Below, piece by piece: positions 35,926 to 50,244 of a stretch of 64,000 nucleotides of DNA. The DNA comes from Trichomonas vaginalis G3 (lineage: Eukaryota; Parabasalia; Trichomonadida; Trichomonadidae), in assembly GCF_026262505.1 (NCBI RefSeq), contig NC_067206.1:20915319-20979318 (forward strand), given 5' to 3'. Position 1 is the stretch's first letter; the number at the start of each line of letters is the position of its first letter. Under the pieces are notes generated by a model, which was given only the letters and a program-made list of their open reading frames with translations, had not been told where the DNA came from and made no database searches. A program made the translations under genes and the position numbers.

Positions 35926-38633
35926 TTTTATTTATTCAATATTATATAAAAGTGTTGATATTGCAGGTTTTTCAGTATGTTTTCCATCCCAATAAAACTC
36001 AATATTAATCGATATATCTGAAAAATACGAGGTGTCAAAGTGGTGAATTTCACCTCACTTCGTTTTGCTCCATTAAATTGACTCAATTTCATCCCTTTGC
36101 TGAGAATTTTTGTATTTGGAGGATAATAATCTAAATAATTCGAAATATTTGTTACAATAACTATCAGTGCTTGATTTAATGTTTGAATTTGATTGCTTCA
36201 AATTGCGCAATTTTAAGTAATTCGGCGTCAGATGTTAATTTTTTGCAAGAAGAATTAAATATATATGTGGGATTTGGTATTGCGTTTGATGTTTTGTTTG
36301 TTAATTCGTTGGATAAGGCTTTATCTGGGTTCCACGGATGAATACCATACTGATGCATTGACTTAATCACAAGCATCAATTAAAATTCTTACAATTTTTA
36401 ACCTTGGTTTTGGGGTATTTGATAAATTATCTTGCTCATATGTGTAAAGCGGAACATATTTTAACCTGTTATTCTTTGATCTCAAAGATGCTGCACATCC
36501 TACATCAAATAACTGGAGAACTACTGTGCAGTAAGCTGGAAATGTCAAGAGTTCAATTCTGAAGAGACTCAAAAGTTTGCAAGTAAAATAACTTACTCGG
36601 CTGATATGATTATCACCGAATACGATATTATGCTGAGCTGCTGTGATAGCATCAAGACTTGAGCGATATCTCTGGATTTCGATAATAAAAGTTAAATTAA
36701 AGATATCCCATATCTTCTTTGTCATCCATCCATAAGATTGTCCTGTAAGGAATGCTCTCACGGAGCGGAGTTCCTGTGAACAATTTTATATTCCTGGAAC
36801 AATAATAAATGGTTTCATCCGGTATCCTTCAGAATTATATGGGAAGATACTAGTAACAAGCACAAATTCATGCTCTTCTTTGGTTAAAGGAGGGTTGCTT
36901 TCAGTGCAGATAACTTTGTAACGCTTTGATGAAGCAGAGATGTTTCATAAATACTCCACTTATTCCATGGATCAATTCCTGCCGTATACTGAAATTAATG
37001 TAAGAAGTTAGCAACTGTTGCTGTGTTACAGTACTTTGCTCGTTTTTCCTCATTTTCTTTTGAGCTTTTGATCTCAATGTTGAGATCAGAGCAAACTCTG
37101 TTTAACCATGATCTTGAGGGGAGATATACTTCTAGCGAAGTAAACAATTCTTTTTCCTCTTGTTGGAAATTCGTCTGGATGAACAAGGCCAGCTAGATAT
37201 AAAGCTCTGCTGTATCTATACTCCAGTAATTCGTAGGCAATCTGATAAGCTTCGATTACCTTTTCACATGCAAGACCTTTTGCTCTTTGATTGATTTCAC
37301 CATAAAAATCAAGTAATTCGACCTCTGAAAGATACGATGGTTCTCCACCATTACATGTGGTTGTCCATACATTTTCCGCAATTGTATGTCGCAACTCTGC
37401 AGTTATTGAATCATCGCGTTCCATGTGAAATTCATCTTTGTTATCAGTGTAGCACTTTTTGTTTAGTCTTCTTTTGAAGATTTTACGTTGAATACGAGAC
37501 AAAACTGCTTTTTCTCAATGAAGTTTACATTTGGCTTTAATGTAATTAAGACTTTTCATGTCACTTTTTGTAAAGTTCATTTTCGGTACGGAACAAATGC
37601 ATATATTAATGCATTAATTCTAAATGTAATAAATTTTGTATCTTTGAAAATTTCAAAGTTAAAAAAAATTGGACTAATATTATTCGTCTTCAAATGTACT
37701 ATGCAAATTAAAGTTTTTGGGCTATGGATTCTGTGGGATAAGATTATTGAAATTTTGGATGTTCCTCGAATTGGCCAGAGATTCGAGTGTCAATGCCTTG
37801 TTCCATAACATAGTAATTGTGTTTGTGACTGAGCATATTTTTTTCTAAAATATAGAGATTAAAATTGTAAAAATCTTCATTTAAGGAGTTCCTGTTAAAT
37901 GATTGTGACTTGATTATATTTGTGTCGTTTTTGGTAGTCTCTTTATTCGATTTTGATGAATTTATGTTCGAAATTCGGTATTTAACTAATAAGATTCAGA
38001 GTAAAACACTGGAAATCGGATATTCTCTATGCCAATGAACTGGACAATCTGTGTGTTTGGGAGGTGAAATTCCAAATTTTTTTGAAATCCCGAAAATGAA
38101 GATCAACCCTTTATTTTTGATTAAGATATTTTACAATTTCAGATTTTTTTGAATACTTTTGATTCGGTTTTGTTAAAAGCATATCAGCTAACTTGTTTTA
38201 AAAATCACATATTTTTATGTGGTAAGACGAAATGATGGAAGTGAGGCATATCTCAATATTTTCACCAGATCTTCAGGCATTTAGCATGGATATATAATTG
38301 TTATCATGATTTGTATTTAGTAATATTATTTAATCCAACTTATCAAAGCTAAACAAGATAAGAAATGCGTTTTAATTTTTTTTTCAAACAAAATTGAACA
38401 AAAAATACACTTAGAAGATATATTTCTTTAAGTTATTTATAGTAATGGAAATAATATGGTATATCTATCATTAACATATAAGCAGATCATACCTCTCTTG
38501 TGCCATGCAATTATGAATTAAGAATTTTGTAAATTCAACTGTATATAATAATCTTTTAATTGAAAAACATCATCAGACCAAGAGATGTTAATCATGTGCA
38601 TCTAATATAATTGTTTTTGTCTAGTGTTGAAAA
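35926..38633 (-). pseudogene. ubiquitin-specific protease C-terminal part, frameshifted (reverse array, copy 1)
   Basis: Inverted copy with the same frameshifts as 19,712-22,419. A few bases differ near 35,880-35,960 at its downstream edge. Confidence 0.55.
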
Positions 38634-41035
38634 CAGAAATTCATCAAAAGTGACACCTCAGAAAAGCTATAATATTGAATTTTTGGAACTTTTGATAGAG
38701 CACGTTTTTAAATATTAATTAAAGTAAATGTATATTTCGTAAAGATTCTTTTTAATAAAAAATAAAATTTTGAAGAAGAACACAAAATCTTCTGAAAAAT
38801 AATATCACATAAACTCATATTATTTTCTAATATATAACTATTTTATATAAAAATCAAATTCAATGATCTTAAAAGCGAAGGATAAACCTCAAAATTTACG
38901 AATATAATGAGTGGGAATATAATGCTTATCTATCATAAAACCATATGAAATATCAATTTTTGCTTTACGCCTAATTTTTGACGACAATTAGCAAAAAATG
39001 TTAAATGTTAACACTCAGTCCATTTGAATATGAAAAATAAAATTGACTTTGATTAAATGTTTTTATTTATCATGCAATTCTTCTTGCGACCAAAGATTTG
39101 AATAAAATTTCAAAAAATAAGATAGCTTAAAAATAATATACGGTAGTGTTTACTAATAGATGAATAGTATATAAATTCTATTAAAATGGATTTGATCCAA
39201 AAAGATATATAAAATTTGATCATAAATAAAATTGTTTAGAAGTCATTTAAAATGATGTAATTATTCAAATTTTGCTAAAACCCATTCCTCTTTGATATAT
39301 AACTCCCATTTTTGCATTTCTGGCTCGTACCAAAATTTTGAAACTTCGAATAATTCGTTAGGAGTGTAATTACTATTCGTTTTTGGATTAATATCGAGAG
39401 ATAAATGTGGTGTATTGTTGTATTTTTCAATGAACTGCTGAACTGAGTCCTTGATTTGTTGAATATCATCCAACTCGTCTGGCAAAAACTTTTCTAAGCT
39501 TGGCCACAGGCGCTCCACCTTGCCGTTCTGTCTTGGCATATACGGCAAGGTGTGCTTCCAAACTATTCCGTTTTCCTGCATAACCTGGCCGAATTCACCG
39601 CGGTTTTCACCGCCGTTATCGGTCCAGATGCAGTAAGGGATAAACTCCTCTAAAAGTTTTCTTAAAATATTCGCTGTTGAGTTGGAAGACTTGTTTTTCA
39701 ATAATTTAGTTTTGAGAACTTTACGTGTCATATCATTCAATATGGCAAAGAATGGAAAAGAAACATTACCGTGAAGGTAATGAATATCGCAGTGCCATAT
39801 CAAATTCTTTGATATGGCACGATATTTGGTAGGTGGATCTGCTGGTTTGTAATCTCTTTTTGAAGATAAACCTGATTCCATCATAAATTTTTCCACTTGA
39901 TGAGGCTTTATTTTTTGTAAATTGTCAAAAATTTGATCTTTTGTCAAATCTTCTATATTTTCAAATTCTTTTGCAATTTCTTCTTTTTCTTTCTCACAAT
40001 CGGGATTTTGAACAATATTTTGAAACCTTTTAATCAATAAATAAGTTTTTGAAATTCCTCCTTTATATTGTGAAACACAAGAATTAATTAATTGTTTTTG
40101 TTCAAATGTTGGTGGATTTGGTTTTCTGCCGCGACTAACTTTTGGTAATTCGATTTCTTGAAGTTGAAATGCTCTTCTTATTGTATTTTCGGCAACATTC
40201 AATTTAATTTTACCATTTTCCAATTCAACTTCCTTTCCCACACTTTTGTAATATTCACCTTCTTCTATTCTTCTTTTAGCTTCAAATAGCCATTCTCTGT
40301 TTATAGATTTGGCAGTAGTCATAAAAGTGGTCCTTCTTTTGTGATAAGATTCAAATTTGAATGTGGATGATAAATAAAAATCAAAAATAATTGTTATAAT
40401 TTAAATGAAGAAGTAATTTAAAACGATTTTATTTATGATCAAATTTTATATATTTTTTTGGATCAAATCCATTTTAATAGAATTTATATACTATTCATCT
40501 ATTAGTAAACACTACCGTATATTATTTTTTAAGCTATCTTATTTTTTGAACTTTTATTCAAATCTTTGGTCGCAAGAAGAATTGCATGATAAATAAAAAC
40601 ATTTAATCAAAGTCAATTTTATTTTTCATATTCAAATGGACTGAGTGTTAACATTTAACATTTTTTGCTAATTGTCGTCAAAAATTAGGCGTAAAGCAAA
40701 AATTGATATTTCATATGGTTTTATGATAGATAAGCATTATATTCCCACTCATTATATTCGTAAATTTTGAGGTTTATCCTTCGCTTTTAAGATCATTGAA
40801 TTTGATTTTTATATAAAATAGTTATATATTAGAAAATAATATGAGTTTATGTGATATTATTTTTCAGAAGATTTCATTCTATATGCCTATGAAAAGTACT
40901 CTCAAAACTAACTTTTTCCTAATTATAATTAAATCTAGAATATTGTATTATGCTTAGTGTTATTTCATTTTTCTCATTCAATTTAGAATTTACAAATGTC
41001 AAAAATTGAGAGCTGTCACTTTTGATGAATTTCTG
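38634..41035 (-). mobile_element. DDE transposon, copy 4, complete, inverted
   Basis: Inverted copy of the 2.4 kb element with both outer ends and inner arms. Confidence 0.8.
39261..40322 (-). CDS. DDE transposase, copy 4
   Basis: 353 residues, identical protein to the gene at 712-1773. Confidence 0.85.
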   Translation of the reverse strand: MTTAKSINREWLFEAKRRIEEGEYYKSVGKEVELENGKIKLNVAENTIRRAFQLQEIELPKVSRGRKPNPPTFEQKQLINSCVSQYKGGISKTYLLIKRFQNIVQNPDCEKEKEEIAKEFENIEDLTKDQIFDNLQKIKPHQVEKFMMESGLSSKRDYKPADPPTKYRAISKNLIWHCDIHYLHGNVSFPFFAILNDMTRKVLKTKLLKNKSSNSTANILRKLLEEFIPYCIWTDNGGENRGEFGQVMQENGIVWKHTLPYMPRQNGKVERLWPSLEKFLPDELDDIQQIKDSVQQFIEKYNNTPHLSLDINPKTNSNYTPNELFEVSKFWYEPEMQKWELYIKEEWVLAKFE

Positions 41036-41247
41036 TTTATTACATAGCATTAATAAAAAAATCATTTGTTCTGATTAATATTTATCCAATAATAATATAT
41101 ATTCATTTTTGAATTTAATTAGCTTTTTTAAAGCTTAATATTTAATAATATTATTATTCAACATTCTTAATAAAATAAGATATATGCTTTATGTCTAATA
41201 TATGTTTTGTAGAAATTTCGAGGAAATATCAAGGTTTCAACATCACT

Positions 41248-41463
41248 TCACTTCCACCATTTCGTCTTACGAAAGTTTAATTGTATGATTAAATACTTGG
41301 GCCATTCTAATATTTCATCTTTTTGAAATCGATTTTGCTCAATAGGATATGTATTAAAATATTTTTCCAATGCATCCAATAAATTATCCGTGCCATTTAT
41401 TGATATATCAAGAAAGTCGTTTTGTTTTGTTTCTATCGGGGTAATACGATGTGAAAAGTGACA
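41248..41463 (-). pseudogene. ubiquitin-specific protease catalytic piece (reverse array, copy 1)
   Basis: Inverted copy of the 72-codon frame at 8346-8561. Confidence 0.7.
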
Positions 41464-42600
41464 AAAATATACTATGATTTATATTTCATTGTATAATAAA
41501 GTCGAGAAGGGAGTCCTAACCTTAAGAAAGGGCTCTCTTCTCGACTTTCTGCTGCAATCTCACTCGAATTGCGCGTATATACTGCTTCTTTCATTAGAAG
41601 TAGTATATACGCGCAACAATATGCCATGGCAAGTGCACTTGTCGCCACTTTTAATGTTTCTCAAATGCAATGCGGGAAGGAGTGGCAATATAGTACTTGG
41701 GTAGTTGTGGAGTTATGTGTTAGGAGAGGGAACAGGACAAATTTGCCACACGGCACTTTTTTTTAAAAAAAATTAATGGAGCGGAGCGATACTCTGCTGC
41801 AGGAGCCCCAAGGCTCCCAATCATTACGAAAGGGAGCCTCAGGGCTCCTGAGAATCCATCAGCAGAGGCCTTTTCATTTGGCCTCTGCTGATCAAAGATT
41901 CGGCGAAGCCATTCTTCGTCTCAGGAGCCCCAAGGCTCCCAATCATTACGAAAGGGAGCCTCAGGGCTCCTGAGAATCCATCAGCAGAGGCCTTTTCATT
42001 TGGCCTCTGCTGATCAAAGATTCGGCGAAGCCATTCTTCGTCTCAGGAGCCCCAAGGCTCCCAATCATTACGAAAGGGAGCCTCAGGGCTCCTGAGAATC
42101 CATCAGTAGAGGCCTTTTCATTTGGCCTCTGCTGATCAAAGATTCGGCGAAGCCATTCTTCGTCTCAGGAGCCCCAAGGCTCCCAATCATTACGAAAGGG
42201 AGCCTCAGGGCTCCTGAGAAACCTCTTTGAGAAGGTTTTCTTTAAGAAAACCTTCTCAAAGATGATTGTCAGCATTCACTCAAAATCTACCAAGAGTTTC
42301 AAAGTTTCAAATCTATCTGAAATGAAGCTTTGAATCTCTTGTATATCTAATTGTAGAGGTACCTTTTCAAAATGTCTTCTATTGATTAAATTTAATCAGT
42401 AAAAGTCATTTTGAAAAGGTACATCTCTATAATTGCTATTGAGCATTCACTCTTGGAACCTTGGAGCTCTTGTGTAGTGCATGAAAACTCCAAGATTCTA
42501 GAATAAAACATATATCATAGACATAATTTCTTCAAATATAATTTAAGGTTATTTTTTAAAAAATTAGAACAGCGTAATTTAAGGTTATTGAAAAGTGACA
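41452..42600. repeat. palindrome chain block (reverse array, copy 1)
   Basis: Inverted copy of 7212-8357 with four copies of the first 122-bp hairpin, bounded by TGAAAAGTGACA at 41,452 and 42,589. Confidence 0.8.
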
Positions 42601-42605
42601 CTTGA

Positions 42606-42953
42606 CAAATTTATCCCGCACTCTTCAAAAATAAGGAAATTTTGATAAATATCCTCATCGCTATTATCATAAAAGATTCAATATCCCTTTCGATATTTAA
42701 TGACAAATTTGAAAAGGTGTTTGAAATTCTTTCGGATTTTGTTGAATTTAACCCAAAATTTATTATTAATTGTTTACAAGAAATTTTATTTAACTCTTCT
42801 TGTAAAGAAAACTTTGCCAATATTTTGAATGCATTTGAAAATTCCGAGCTTAGAATATATTTGGATGAATGCGAAGATGAAATCGATCCTGAAATTTTTG
42901 ACTCTCTCAAAAATATGTATTCAATTTTAAATGAATCTAATTCTCATCAATAA
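42606..42953 (+). CDS. ARM/HEAT-like C-terminal fragment (reverse array, copy 1)
   Basis: Identical in protein to 6859-7206, on the + strand here. Confidence 0.45.
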   Translation, partial: QIYPALFKNKEILINILIAIIIKDSISLSIFNDKFEKVFEILSDFVEFNPKFIINCLQEILFNSSCKENFANILNAFENSELRIYLDECEDEIDPEIFDSLKNMYSILNESNSHQ

Positions 42954-43484
42954 TAACATATGAATAAAAAATAAATGGATTTAATTTTTTTTATCAGTTT
43001 CAATAGATTACAGTTATTTTTATTTTCTACAATATCTCATTACCAAATCGTTTTAACTCTTTGTATATCAAAGAATAATAATAAGTGACCTGTAATAACC
43101 ATACTCATAATGGATTAGACCTCAAATTATTTAAAATGTCAATTCAATATTATTAAATTACAATTTCTTTTATTCTAATAGATTTTAACTAGCCAATCAT
43201 GATTACAAATATTGTAGCCTTCATTAACTCATAATATCGAAGAATATAACTTATATTCATGGACAATTTGTGATTAATTTCCAATAATATATAAAACCGA
43301 CTCAAATTAATCATGTTGGCATTAGCGCGCATCGATGCTCAATCTACCTGTAGTATTATAAGCTTATATTCCTATTTTTCAGCATTAAAATTGTGAATTA
43401 CGTAATTTTGTCATAGTTTTACGTAATTTTAATTTTTTTTGATAAGAAAAAAATGACTTTAAGAAAAAACGAGATCACTCATAA

Positions 43485-43685
43485 TCTTTTTCTCAGAAAA
43501 CTGCAGAGTATACAACAAATGTACTCAAACGTGCATTAAGCACAATACCTGGTCCCCATTTCGCTCTATGGACCGATAATGGTACAAAAAATAAAGAAAA
43601 ATTGCAAAAACGTTCCCACTTTTTGAGAGGGATGTTTTGCAAAATAATTTTATGGACATCTCTGGAAAGTTTCATTTCAGTTTGA
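43485..43685 (+). pseudogene. second rve-type integrase remnant (reverse array, copy 2)
   Basis: Open frame of about 66 codons between stops: SFSQKTAEYTTNVLKRAL followed by the GPHFALWTDNGT strand. Confidence 0.5.
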
Positions 43686-44708
43686 TAATATATCCAACAC
43701 CTATATAGAAGAGCCTTGCTGATTTGACCTGAAAGAGCGAAAGTTAGTTTTTTGATTTGAAAACCCTGCAATTTAATATTGTTAAGGACTCAATGTAGAA
43801 ATATGATATAATATCATGTAGAGATCAATCATCTTCCAAAAATCTTCTATGTATGAAAGAAAAAAATTTGCAAAACGTACCTCTCAAGAAGTGGGAACGT
43901 TTTGCACACTCTCGAAAATAAAACACAATTTCATTAATTATTATGCGAAAGGGGAATTGAACATATTTTTATTCAACCAGATAATCCTCAGGCCAACAGA
44001 TTTCGCAAAGAGAATTTCCCCAAACAGTAAGATTTTTCAAAAAAAAGAAATATAATGCGAAGAATTAAGATTAATCACCGAAAAAACAACTGATTTTACT
44101 TACTTTAATGATTTTGAAGATATGCAAATTATCAGGAAGAAAGCTCAATATAACAAATAAAATAATATTCTAATTTGCAAGAATGGGTTTAATGACTACG
44201 CACAAATACATAGCCTCATACATATCAACAAAGGTCTTGGGTCTCCGAGGTTCTCAATTTCATCAGAAACCGCTATATGATAACCAAGCTTACTCAGATC
44301 TACACATAAATACATAGCCTCATACATATCAACAAAGGTCTCTCTACTCTTAAGTTCCAATTCCCAAAATTTTATTTTTATATTTATTGGCAAAAGGTAA
44401 AAGTTCCAAATTATCGTATCGTTAATTTTTAATTTGCTTTCAAATTATATTTTTTGTACTTACGTTCAATTTTTATTTTTAATAAATTATTTATATTAAA
44501 ATTTCGAAATATTCATAAATACATTCAATTCATATAATAATAGTCAATATCATCGTTTTGAGAAGATCAGATCCTACACAAAAACCATGGAGAGGATTGT
44601 ATTTTCAATGTATGCCTCTGGTCGAGCACTAAAAGCAAAAGCTAGACAGTTTTTAACCTGTATAATAAAAATGTATCATATATCTTTTTGGAAAATAAAA
44701 ACAAATTT

Positions 44709-47416
44709 TTATTTATTCAATATTATATAAAAAGGTGTTGATATTGCAGGTTTTTCAGTATGTTTTCCATCCCAATAAAACTCAATATTAATCGATATAT
44801 CTGAAAAATACGAGGTGTCAAAGTGGTGAATTTCACCTCACTTCGTTTTGCTCCATTAAATTGACTCAATTTCATCCCTTTGCTGAGAATTTTTGTATTT
44901 GGAGGATAATAATCTAAATAATTCGAAATATTTGTTACAATAACTATCAGTGCTTGATTTAATGTTTGAATTTGATTGCTTCAAATTGCGCAATTTTAAG
45001 TAATTCGGCGTCAGATGTTAATTTTTTGCAAGAAGAATTAAATATATATGTGGGATTTGGTATTGCGTTTGATGTTTTGTTTGTTAATTCGTTGGATAAG
45101 GCTTTATCTGGGTTCCACGGATGAATACCATACTGATGCATTGACTTAATCACAAGCATCAATTAAAATTCTTACAATTTTTAACCTTGGTTTTGGGGTA
45201 TTTGATAAATTATCTTGCTCATATGTGTAAAGCGGAACATATTTTAACCTGTTATTCTTTGATCTCAAAGATGCTGCACATCCTACATCAAATAACTGGA
45301 GAACTACTGTGCAGTAAGCTGGAAATGTCAAGAGTTCAATTCTGAAGAGACTCAAAAGTTTGCAAGTAAAATAACTTACTCGGCTGATATGATTATCACC
45401 GAATACGATATTATGCTGAGCTGCTGTGATAGCATCAAGACTTGAGCGATATCTCTGGATTTCGATAATAAAAGTTAAATTAAAGATATCCCATATCTTC
45501 TTTGTCATCCATCCATAAGATTGTCCTGTAAGGAATGCTCTCACGGAGCGGAGTTCCTGTGAACAATTTTATATTCCTGGAACAATAATAAATGGTTTCA
45601 TCCGGTATCCTTCAGAATTATATGGGAAGATACTAGTAACAAGCACAAATTCATGCTCTTCTTTGGTTAAAGGAGGGTTGCTTTCAGTGCAGATAACTTT
45701 GTAACGCTTTGATGAAGCAGAGATGTTTCATAAATACTCCACTTATTCCATGGATCAATTCCTGCCGTATACTGAAATTAATGTAAGAAGTTAGCAACTG
45801 TTGCTGTGTTACAGTACTTTGCTCGTTTTTCCTCATTTTCTTTTGAGCTTTTGATCTCAATGTTGAGATCAGAGCAAACTCTGTTTAACCATGATCTTGA
45901 GGGGAGATATACTTCTAGCGAAGTAAACAATTCTTTTTCCTCTTGTTGGAAATTCGTCTGGATGAACAAGGCCAGCTAGATATAAAGCTCTGCTGTATCT
46001 ATACTCCAGTAATTCGTAGGCAATCTGATAAGCTTCGATTACCTTTTCACATGCAAGACCTTTTGCTCTTTGATTGATTTCACCATAAAAATCAAGTAAT
46101 TCGACCTCTGAAAGATACGATGGTTCTCCACCATTACATGTGGTTGTCCATACATTTTCCGCAATTGTATGTCGCAACTCTGCAGTTATTGAATCATCGC
46201 GTTCCATGTGAAATTCATCTTTGTTATCAGTGTAGCACTTTTTGTTTAGTCTTCTTTTGAAGATTTTACGTTGAATACGAGACAAAACTGCTTTTTCTCA
46301 ATGAAGTTTACATTTGGCTTTAATGTAATTAAGACTTTTCATGTCACTTTTTGTAAAGTTCATTTTCGGTACGGAACAAATGCATATATTAATGCATTAA
46401 TTCTAAATGTAATAAATTTTGTATCTTTGAAAATTTCAAAGTTAAAAAAAATTGGACTAATATTATTCGTCTTCAAATGTACTATGCAAATTAAAGTTTT
46501 TGGGCTATGGATTCTGTGGGATAAGATTATTGAAATTTTGGATGTTCCTCGAATTGGCCAGAGATTCGAGTGTCAATGCCTTGTTCCATAACATAGTAAT
46601 TGTGTTTGTGACTGAGCATATTTTTTTCTAAAATATAGAGATTAAAATTGTAAAAATCTTCATTTAAGGAGTTCCTGTTAAATGATTGTGACTTGATTAT
46701 ATTTGTGTCGTTTTTGGTAGTCTCTTTATTCGATTTTGATGAATTTATGTTCGAAATTCGGTATTTAACTAATAAGATTCAGAGTAAAACACTGGAAATC
46801 GGATATTCTCTATGCCAATGAACTGGACAATCTGTGTGTTTGGGAGGTGAAATTCCAAATTTTTTTGAAATCCCGAAAATGAAGATCAACCCTTTATTTT
46901 TGATTAAGATATTTTACAATTTCAGATTTTTTTGAATACTTTTGATTCGGTTTTGTTAAAAGCATATCAGCTAACTTGTTTTAAAAATCACATATTTTTA
47001 TGTGGTAAGACGAAATGATGGAAGTGAGGCATATCTCAATATTTTCACCAGATCTTCAGGCATTTAGCATGGATATATAATTGTTATCATGATTTGTATT
47101 TAGTAATATTATTTAATCCAACTTATCAAAGCTAAACAAGATAAGAAATGCGTTTTAATTTTTTTTTCAAACAAAATTGAACAAAAAATACACTTAGAAG
47201 ATATATTTCTTTAAGTTATTTATAGTAATGGAAATAATATGGTATATCTATCATTAACATATAAGCAGATCATACCTCTCTTGTGCCATGCAATTATGAA
47301 TTAAGAATTTTGTAAATTCAACTGTATATAATAATCTTTTAATTGAAAAACATCATCAGACCAAGAGATGTTAATCATGTGCATCTAATATAATTGTTTT
47401 TGTCTAGTGTTGAAAA
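44709..47416 (-). pseudogene. ubiquitin-specific protease C-terminal part, frameshifted (reverse array, copy 2)
   Basis: Inverted copy, same state as 19,712-22,419. Confidence 0.55.
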
Positions 47417-49815
47417 CAGAAATTCATCAAAAGTGACACCTCAGAAAAGCTATAATATTGAATTTTTGGAACTTTTGATAGAGCACGTTTTTAAATATTA
47501 ATTAAAGTAAATGTATATTTCGTAAAGATTCTTTTTAATAAAAAATAAAATTTTGAAGAAGAACACAAAATCTTCTGAAAAATAATATCACATAAACTCA
47601 TATTATTTTCTAATATATAACTATTTTATATAAAAATCAAATTCAATGATCTTAAAAGCGAAGGATAAACCTCAAAATTTACGAATATAATGAGTGGGAA
47701 TATAATGCTTATCTATCATAAAACCATATGAAATATCAATTTTTGCTTTACGCCTAATTTTTGACGACAATTAGCAAAAAATGTTAAATGTTAACACTCA
47801 GTCCATTTGAATATGAAAAATAAAATTGACTTTGATTAAATGTTTTTATTTATCATGCAATTCTTCTTGCGACCAAAGATTTGAATAAAATTTCAAAAAA
47901 AAGATAGCTTAAAAATAATATACGGTAGTGTTTACTAATAGATGAATAGTATATAAATTCTATTAAAATGGATTTGATCCAAAAAGATATATAAAATTTG
48001 ATCATAAATAAAATTGTTTAGAAGTCATTTAAAATGATGTAATTATTCAAATTTTGCTAAAACCCATTCCTCTTTGATATATAACTCCCATTTTTGCATT
48101 TCTGGCTCGTACCAAAATTTTGAAACTTCGAATAATTCGTTAGGAGTGTAATTACTATTCGTTTTTGGATTAATATCGAGAGATAAATGTGGTGTATTGT
48201 TGTATTTTTCAATGAACTGCTGAACTGAGTCCTTGATTTGTTGAATATCATCCAACTCGTCTGGCAAAAACTTTTCTAAGCTTGGCCACAGGCGCTCCAC
48301 CTTGCCGTTCTGTCTTGGCATATACGGCAAGGTGTGCTTCCAAACTATTCCGTTTTCCTGCATAACCTGGCCGAATTCACCGCGGTTTTCACCGCCGTTA
48401 TCGGTCCAGATGCAGTAAGGGATAAACTCCTCTAAAAGTTTTCTTAAAATATTCGCTGTTGAGTTGGAAGACTTGTTTTTCAATAATTTAGTTTTGAGAA
48501 CTTTACGTGTCATATCATTCAATATGGCAAAGAATGGAAAAGAAACATTACCGTGAAGGTAATGAATATCGCAGTGCCATATCAAATTCTTTGATATGGC
48601 ACGATATTTGGTAGGTGGATCTGCTGGTTTGTAATCTCTTTTTGAAGATAAACCTGATTCCATCATAAATTTTTCCACTTGATGAGGCTTTATTTTTTGT
48701 AAATTGTCAAAAATTTGATCTTTTGTCAAATCTTCTATATTTTCAAATTCTTTTGCAATTTCTTCTTTTTCTTTCTCACAATCGGGATTTTGAACAATAT
48801 TTTGAAACCTTTTAATCAATAAATAAGTTTTTGAAATTCCTCCTTTATATTGTGAAACACAAGAATTAATTAATTGTTTTTGTTCAAATGTTGGTGGATT
48901 TGGTTTTCTGCCGCGACTAACTTTTGGTAATTCGATTTCTTGAAGTTGAAATGCTCTTCTTATTGTATTTTCGGCAACATTCAATTTAATTTTACCATTT
49001 TCCAATTCAACTTCCTTTCCCACACTTTTGTAATATTCACCTTCTTCTATTCTTCTTTTAGCTTCAAATAGCCATTCTCTGTTTATAGATTTGGCAGTAG
49101 TCATAAAAGTGGTCCTTCTTTTGTGATAAGATTCAAATTTGAATGTGGATGATAAATAAAAATCAAAAATAATTGTTATAATTTAAATGAAGAAGTAATT
49201 TAAAACGATTTTATTTATGATCAAATTTTATATATTTTTTGGATCAAATCCATTTTAATAGAATTTATATACTATTCATCTATTAGTAAACACTACCGTA
49301 TATTATTTTTTAAGCTATCTTATTTTTTGAACTTTTATTCAAATCTTTGGTCGCAAGAAGAATTGCATGATAAATAAAAACATTTAATCAAAGTCAATTT
49401 TATTTTTCATATTCAAATGGACTGAGTGTTAACATTTAACATTTTTTGCTAATTGTCGTCAAAAATTAGGCGTAAAGCAAAAATTGATATTTCATATGGT
49501 TTTATGATAGATAAGCATTATATTCCCACTCATTATATTCGTAAATTTTGAGGTTTATCCTTCGCTTTTAAGATCATTGAATTTGATTTTTATATAAAAT
49601 AGTTATATATTAGAAAATAATATGAGTTTATGTGATATTATTTTTCAGAAGATTTCATTCTATATGCCTATGAAAAGTACTCTCAAAACTAACTTTTTCC
49701 TAATTATAATTAAATCTAGAATATTGTATTATGCTTAGTGTTATTTCATTTTTCTCATTCAATTTAGAATTTACAAATGTCAAAAATTGAGAGCTGTCAC
49801 TTTTGATGAATTTCT
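47417..49815 (-). mobile_element. DDE transposon, copy 5, complete, inverted
   Basis: Inverted copy of the 2.4 kb element; it lacks a T (AAAAAAAAG for AAAAAATAAG) near 47,900 in one inner arm. Confidence 0.8.
48043..49104 (-). CDS. DDE transposase, copy 5
   Basis: 353 residues, identical protein to the gene at 712-1773. Confidence 0.85.
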   Translation of the reverse strand: MTTAKSINREWLFEAKRRIEEGEYYKSVGKEVELENGKIKLNVAENTIRRAFQLQEIELPKVSRGRKPNPPTFEQKQLINSCVSQYKGGISKTYLLIKRFQNIVQNPDCEKEKEEIAKEFENIEDLTKDQIFDNLQKIKPHQVEKFMMESGLSSKRDYKPADPPTKYRAISKNLIWHCDIHYLHGNVSFPFFAILNDMTRKVLKTKLLKNKSSNSTANILRKLLEEFIPYCIWTDNGGENRGEFGQVMQENGIVWKHTLPYMPRQNGKVERLWPSLEKFLPDELDDIQQIKDSVQQFIEKYNNTPHLSLDINPKTNSNYTPNELFEVSKFWYEPEMQKWELYIKEEWVLAKFE

Positions 49816-50028
49816 GTTTATTACATAGCATTAATAAAAAAATCATTTGTTCTGATTAATATTTATCCAATAATAATATATATTCATTTTTGAATTTAAT
49901 TAGCTTTTTTAAAGCTTAATATTTAATAATATTATTATTCAACATTCTTAATAAAATAAGATATATGCTTTATGTCTAATATATGTTTTGTAGAAATTTC
50001 GAGGAAATATCAAGGTTTCAACATCACT

Positions 50029-50244
50029 TCACTTCCACCATTTCGTCTTACGAAAGTTTAATTGTATGATTAAATACTTGGGCCATTCTAATATTTCATC
50101 TTTTTGAAATCGATTTTGCTCAATAGGATATGTATTAAAATATTTTTCCAATGCATCCAATAAATTATCCGTGCCATTTATTGATATATCAAGAAAGTCG
50201 TTTTGTTTTGTTTCTATCGGGGTAATACGATGTGAAAAGTGACA
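50029..50244 (-). pseudogene. ubiquitin-specific protease catalytic piece (reverse array, copy 2)
   Basis: Inverted copy of the 72-codon frame at 8346-8561. Confidence 0.7.
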
